From Methanobrevibacter sp. (GTDB lineage: Archaea; Methanobacteriota; Methanobacteria; Methanobacteriales; Methanobacteriaceae): a stretch of DNA of 48,875 nt. The stretch lies in the NCBI GenBank assembly GCA_017459665.1, contig JAFUCN010000016.1, forward strand, positions 1 to 48,875, given 5' to 3'. Each line of letters opens with the position of its first letter. Position 1 is the stretch's first letter. Positions 45,299-48,875 of the stretch are shown here, piece by piece. The notes beneath the pieces were generated by a model. That model did not search any database and was not told where the DNA came from. It was given only the letters and a program-made list of their open reading frames with translations. A program made the position numbers and the translations under genes.

Positions 45299-45332
45299 TT
45301 AATTTATACGAATCTAATTTGAAGGTCATAAA

Positions 45333-45782
45333 ATGGATATTGAAATATTTCCTCACAGAGTTCTTGGAAGCGACACAACTGAAAAGTTATTAAACGATTT
45401 GGAATCTCTAGAGGATGTAAAAAGGACTGTTATTCAAGGCCCAAGATTCCCTAAAGGTGAAGCAACTCTACCTCCAAAATACCAAGAGCGTAGAGTGATT
45501 AATGTTAATGGGGAAAATGTTGTTTTACAAGTTAAAACTGCAAGAATATTCTTGGAATTGACTATGGAGTCAACTATCAAAGAGATTGAGGAAATCTGTG
45601 AAAAACATATCCCATTCGGTTTTGATATTAATCAGGATAGGTCAAATTATATCAGAAAACAGAAAACAGTAACTGATAGAATTAAATATGGTGATGCAGA
45701 TATCCCTGATGAACTAGTTGGAATGACAGATCAATATTCAACATTCGACGACCATGTGAACATAATTAAAAAGGATGACTAG
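45333..45782 (+). CDS. mcrD: Methyl-coenzyme M reductase operon protein D
   Basis: McrD is a 149-residue protein that associates with methyl-coenzyme M reductase but is not part of the final enzyme; a role in assembly or nickel F430 delivery is proposed. The sequence DIEIFPHRVLGSDTTEKLL, then VIQGPRFPKGEATLPPKYQERR and the C-terminal acidic end, fit the family. Codon bias is weaker than in the subunit genes around it. It lies 34 bp after mcrB, with GAAGGT as ribosome binding site. Confidence 0.95.
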   Translation: MDIEIFPHRVLGSDTTEKLLNDLESLEDVKRTVIQGPRFPKGEATLPPKYQERRVINVNGENVVLQVKTARIFLELTMESTIKEIEEICEKHIPFGFDINQDRSNYIRKQKTVTDRIKYGDADIPDELVGMTDQYSTFDDHVNIIKKDD

Positions 45783-45788
45783 ATTAAT

Positions 45789-46388
45789 ATGATAGGACGT
45801 TGTACTCACGTAGTAGATTGCAGAGAAACAAGCGGTATGGGTAAAGGTGGAAGTCTTGCTCAAAGAGGCACTTTCGCTGAATGTGGTACTGATGTATGTG
45901 CAGTCGCTATGTCTCCAGGACGTAGACACATTACTAAACCGGTTTGCGAAATCACTTTCGGTTTACGTGAAGCAAATGTTTTAACCAGTACAATGGTTTT
46001 AAATGCGGGTGCTGGTGTTCCTAGTGATGCTCCTGCTTCAGGGGGTACTTTATTCGGACTCACTGACAAAGAAGTGGAACAATTACAAAATTTCAAATTA
46101 CTTGTAATTCACTTAGGAGGAGTCGCCAATCATTTAATTTACAAAGCAAGATTAATTCTAAGGAATGTTAACAAACACTGTATTATTATATGTGAATCAC
46201 CAGTGGACCATGAAGATTTTGCTAAAATTGGAGTAAAAACTTCTAAAGTCATGCCTGATGAAAAGGACATTAAAACTATTGGTACTATTGATGATATTGT
46301 TACAGGAGTTATTCGTGGTCAAACAATTTCACAAGACAAATTAGATGAAATTATTAGAAAAGTTAAATTAGCATTAGGAGATGCATAA
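45789..46388 (+). CDS. mcrC: Methyl-coenzyme M reductase operon protein C
   Basis: The 199-residue protein starts [33 protein letters not shown], then [24 protein letters not shown] and [22 protein letters not shown]. McrC is part of the ATP-dependent activation complex that reduces Ni in F430 in known methanogens. The motif set and length match the family. It begins six bases after mcrD and ends two bases before mcrG. Codon use is intermediate between mcrD and mcrA. Confidence 0.95.
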   Translation: MIGRCTHVVDCRETSGMGKGGSLAQRGTFAECGTDVCAVAMSPGRRHITKPVCEITFGLREANVLTSTMVLNAGAGVPSDAPASGGTLFGLTDKEVEQLQNFKLLVIHLGGVANHLIYKARLILRNVNKHCIIICESPVDHEDFAKIGVKTSKVMPDEKDIKTIGTIDDIVTGVIRGQTISQDKLDEIIRKVKLALGDA

Positions 46389-46390
46389 TT

Positions 46391-47149
46391 ATGGTACAAA
46401 TTTATCCAGGTACTTCTCAGGTTGCTCAAAACAGAAGAAACTTCACTAACCCTGAATACGAGTTAGAAAAGTTAAGAGAAATTTCTGATGAAGACGTAGT
46501 AAAAATATTAGGTCATAAAGCTCCAGGTGAAGAATACAAATCCGTTCACCCACCATTAGATGAAATGGATGAGCCAGATGACAGTGTAAGAGAATTAGTA
46601 GCACCAATCGACGGTGCAAAAGCAGGAGACAGAATCAGATACATTCAATTCGTAGATTCAATGTACTTCGCTCCAGCTCAACCTTTCTTAAGAGCTAGAT
46701 CTTACTTAAGCAGATTTAGAGGAATCGATACTGGTACCTTATCCGGAAGACAAGTAGTTGAAGCAAGAGAAAGAGACTTAGAAAAACTCTCAAAAACTCT
46801 CTTAGAAACTGAATACTTCGATACTGCAAGAACCGGTATTAGAGGTGCTGGTGTACACGGTCACTCATTAAGATTAGATGAAAACGGTTTAATGTTCGAT
46901 ATGCTCAGAAGACAAGTATTCAACAAAGAAACCGGTAAAGTCGAAATGGTAAAAGACCAAGTTGGTAGGGAATTAGACGAACCTGTAGTCTTAGGTGAAC
47001 CATTAGACGAAGAAACTTTAAGAGCAAAAACCACTATTTACAGAATAGATGGTGAAGCATACAAAGATGACGTAGACGCTGTAAAAGTATGTCAAAGAAT
47101 TCACGTGTCCAGATCCTTTGGTGCATTCAATCCAGTTACAGGATGGTAG
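46391..47149 (+). CDS. mcrG: Methyl-coenzyme M reductase, gamma subunit
   Basis: The 252-residue gamma subunit begins [17 protein letters not shown]. It has [54 protein letters not shown] and [23 protein letters not shown], then the C-terminal [19 protein letters not shown]. These match the family at the normal length. It lies two bases after mcrC and six bases before mcrA, in the same operon. Codon bias is strong. Confidence 0.98.
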   Translation: MVQIYPGTSQVAQNRRNFTNPEYELEKLREISDEDVVKILGHKAPGEEYKSVHPPLDEMDEPDDSVRELVAPIDGAKAGDRIRYIQFVDSMYFAPAQPFLRARSYLSRFRGIDTGTLSGRQVVEARERDLEKLSKTLLETEYFDTARTGIRGAGVHGHSLRLDENGLMFDMLRRQVFNKETGKVEMVKDQVGRELDEPVVLGEPLDEETLRAKTTIYRIDGEAYKDDVDAVKVCQRIHVSRSFGAFNPVTGW

Positions 47150-47155
47150 ATTAAT

Positions 47156-48811
<1,656 letters not shown>

Positions 48812-48825
48812 ATAGATGAACACGA

Positions 48826-48850
48826 AGATAGGTGATTTTTTCACCTATCT
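48826..48850 (+). terminator. Terminator of the mcr operon
   Basis: AGATAGGTGA (48826-48835) and TCACCTATCT (48841-48850) form a perfect 10-bp stem with a five-T loop, 14 bases after the mcrA stop. A T-rich stretch follows. Confidence 0.8.
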
Positions 48851-48875
48851 AAATTTTTATAAATTCAAGTTTACT

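Overview
The window is AT-rich archaeal chromosome from a hydrogenotrophic methanogen of the Methanobacteriales, most probably a Methanobrevibacter. It carries a complete mcrBDCGA operon, coenzyme M genes (comB, comC), F420 and methanopterin genes (cofG, mptA), a fibrillarin/Nop5 pair, an archaeal proteasome beta subunit, FttA/aCPSF1, and a family B DNA polymerase that stops just after the YADTDG motif. That split polymerase is characteristic of Methanobacteriales. Adhesin-like surface proteins fit a gut or rumen Methanobrevibacter. From memory, the backbone order resembles the MTH1164-MTH1230 neighbourhood of Methanothermobacter thermautotrophicus; I could not check this.

Layout. 1-4.9 kb: a decayed coiled-coil gene end, a preQ0/archaeosine operon (DUF366, queD, queE), two four-CBS proteins, and pheA with an apparent ATT start. 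5.0-7.5 kb: two envelope proteins and a coaBC locus split into two coupled genes. 7.5-13.95 kb: an accessory island with a 1.2 kb gene-poor stretch, a beta-helix adhesin pseudogene interrupted by an insertion sequence with perfect 27-bp terminal inverted repeats (9681-11024), a DUF4013-like membrane protein of different base composition, a frameshifted small minus-strand gene, a secreted EF-hand protein and a small membrane protein. 13.95-21 kb: flpA-nop5, a coiled-coil protein, pyrD-pyrK, an AI-2E family membrane protein and polB1. 21-28.3 kb (minus): a 756-residue Ig-like surface protein, comC, purM, fttA, psmB. 28.4-33.8 kb: taw2, cofG, a DUF2120-like gene, mptA, an Lrp regulator and trm1. 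33.9-40.7 kb: a DegT aminotransferase, an MTH1187-type thiamine-binding protein, a TtuA/Ncs6 thiolase, a Ca/Na antiporter, a CorC-like protein, a DUF1922 zinc ribbon, a TraB-like protein and comB. 40.7-48.9 kb: an uncharacterised gene, methanogenesis marker 7, mmp10, then mcrBDCGA closed by a strong terminator.

The genes converge on methanogen cofactor and tRNA chemistry: coenzyme M (comB, comC), F420 (cofG), methanopterin (mptA), coenzyme A (coaB/coaC), archaeosine (queD, queE), wybutosine (taw2), m2,2G26 (trm1) and 2-thiouridine (ttuA). The final block carries methyl-coenzyme M reductase with its maturation genes. I found no tRNA, rRNA or CRISPR array. I see no convincing new multi-gene defence or mobile system. 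The most interesting points are the non-canonical pheA start, the back-to-back leaderless promoter at comB, the possible structured mcr leader, the uncharacterised genes wired into cofactor operons, and the layered decay of the adhesin/IS locus.
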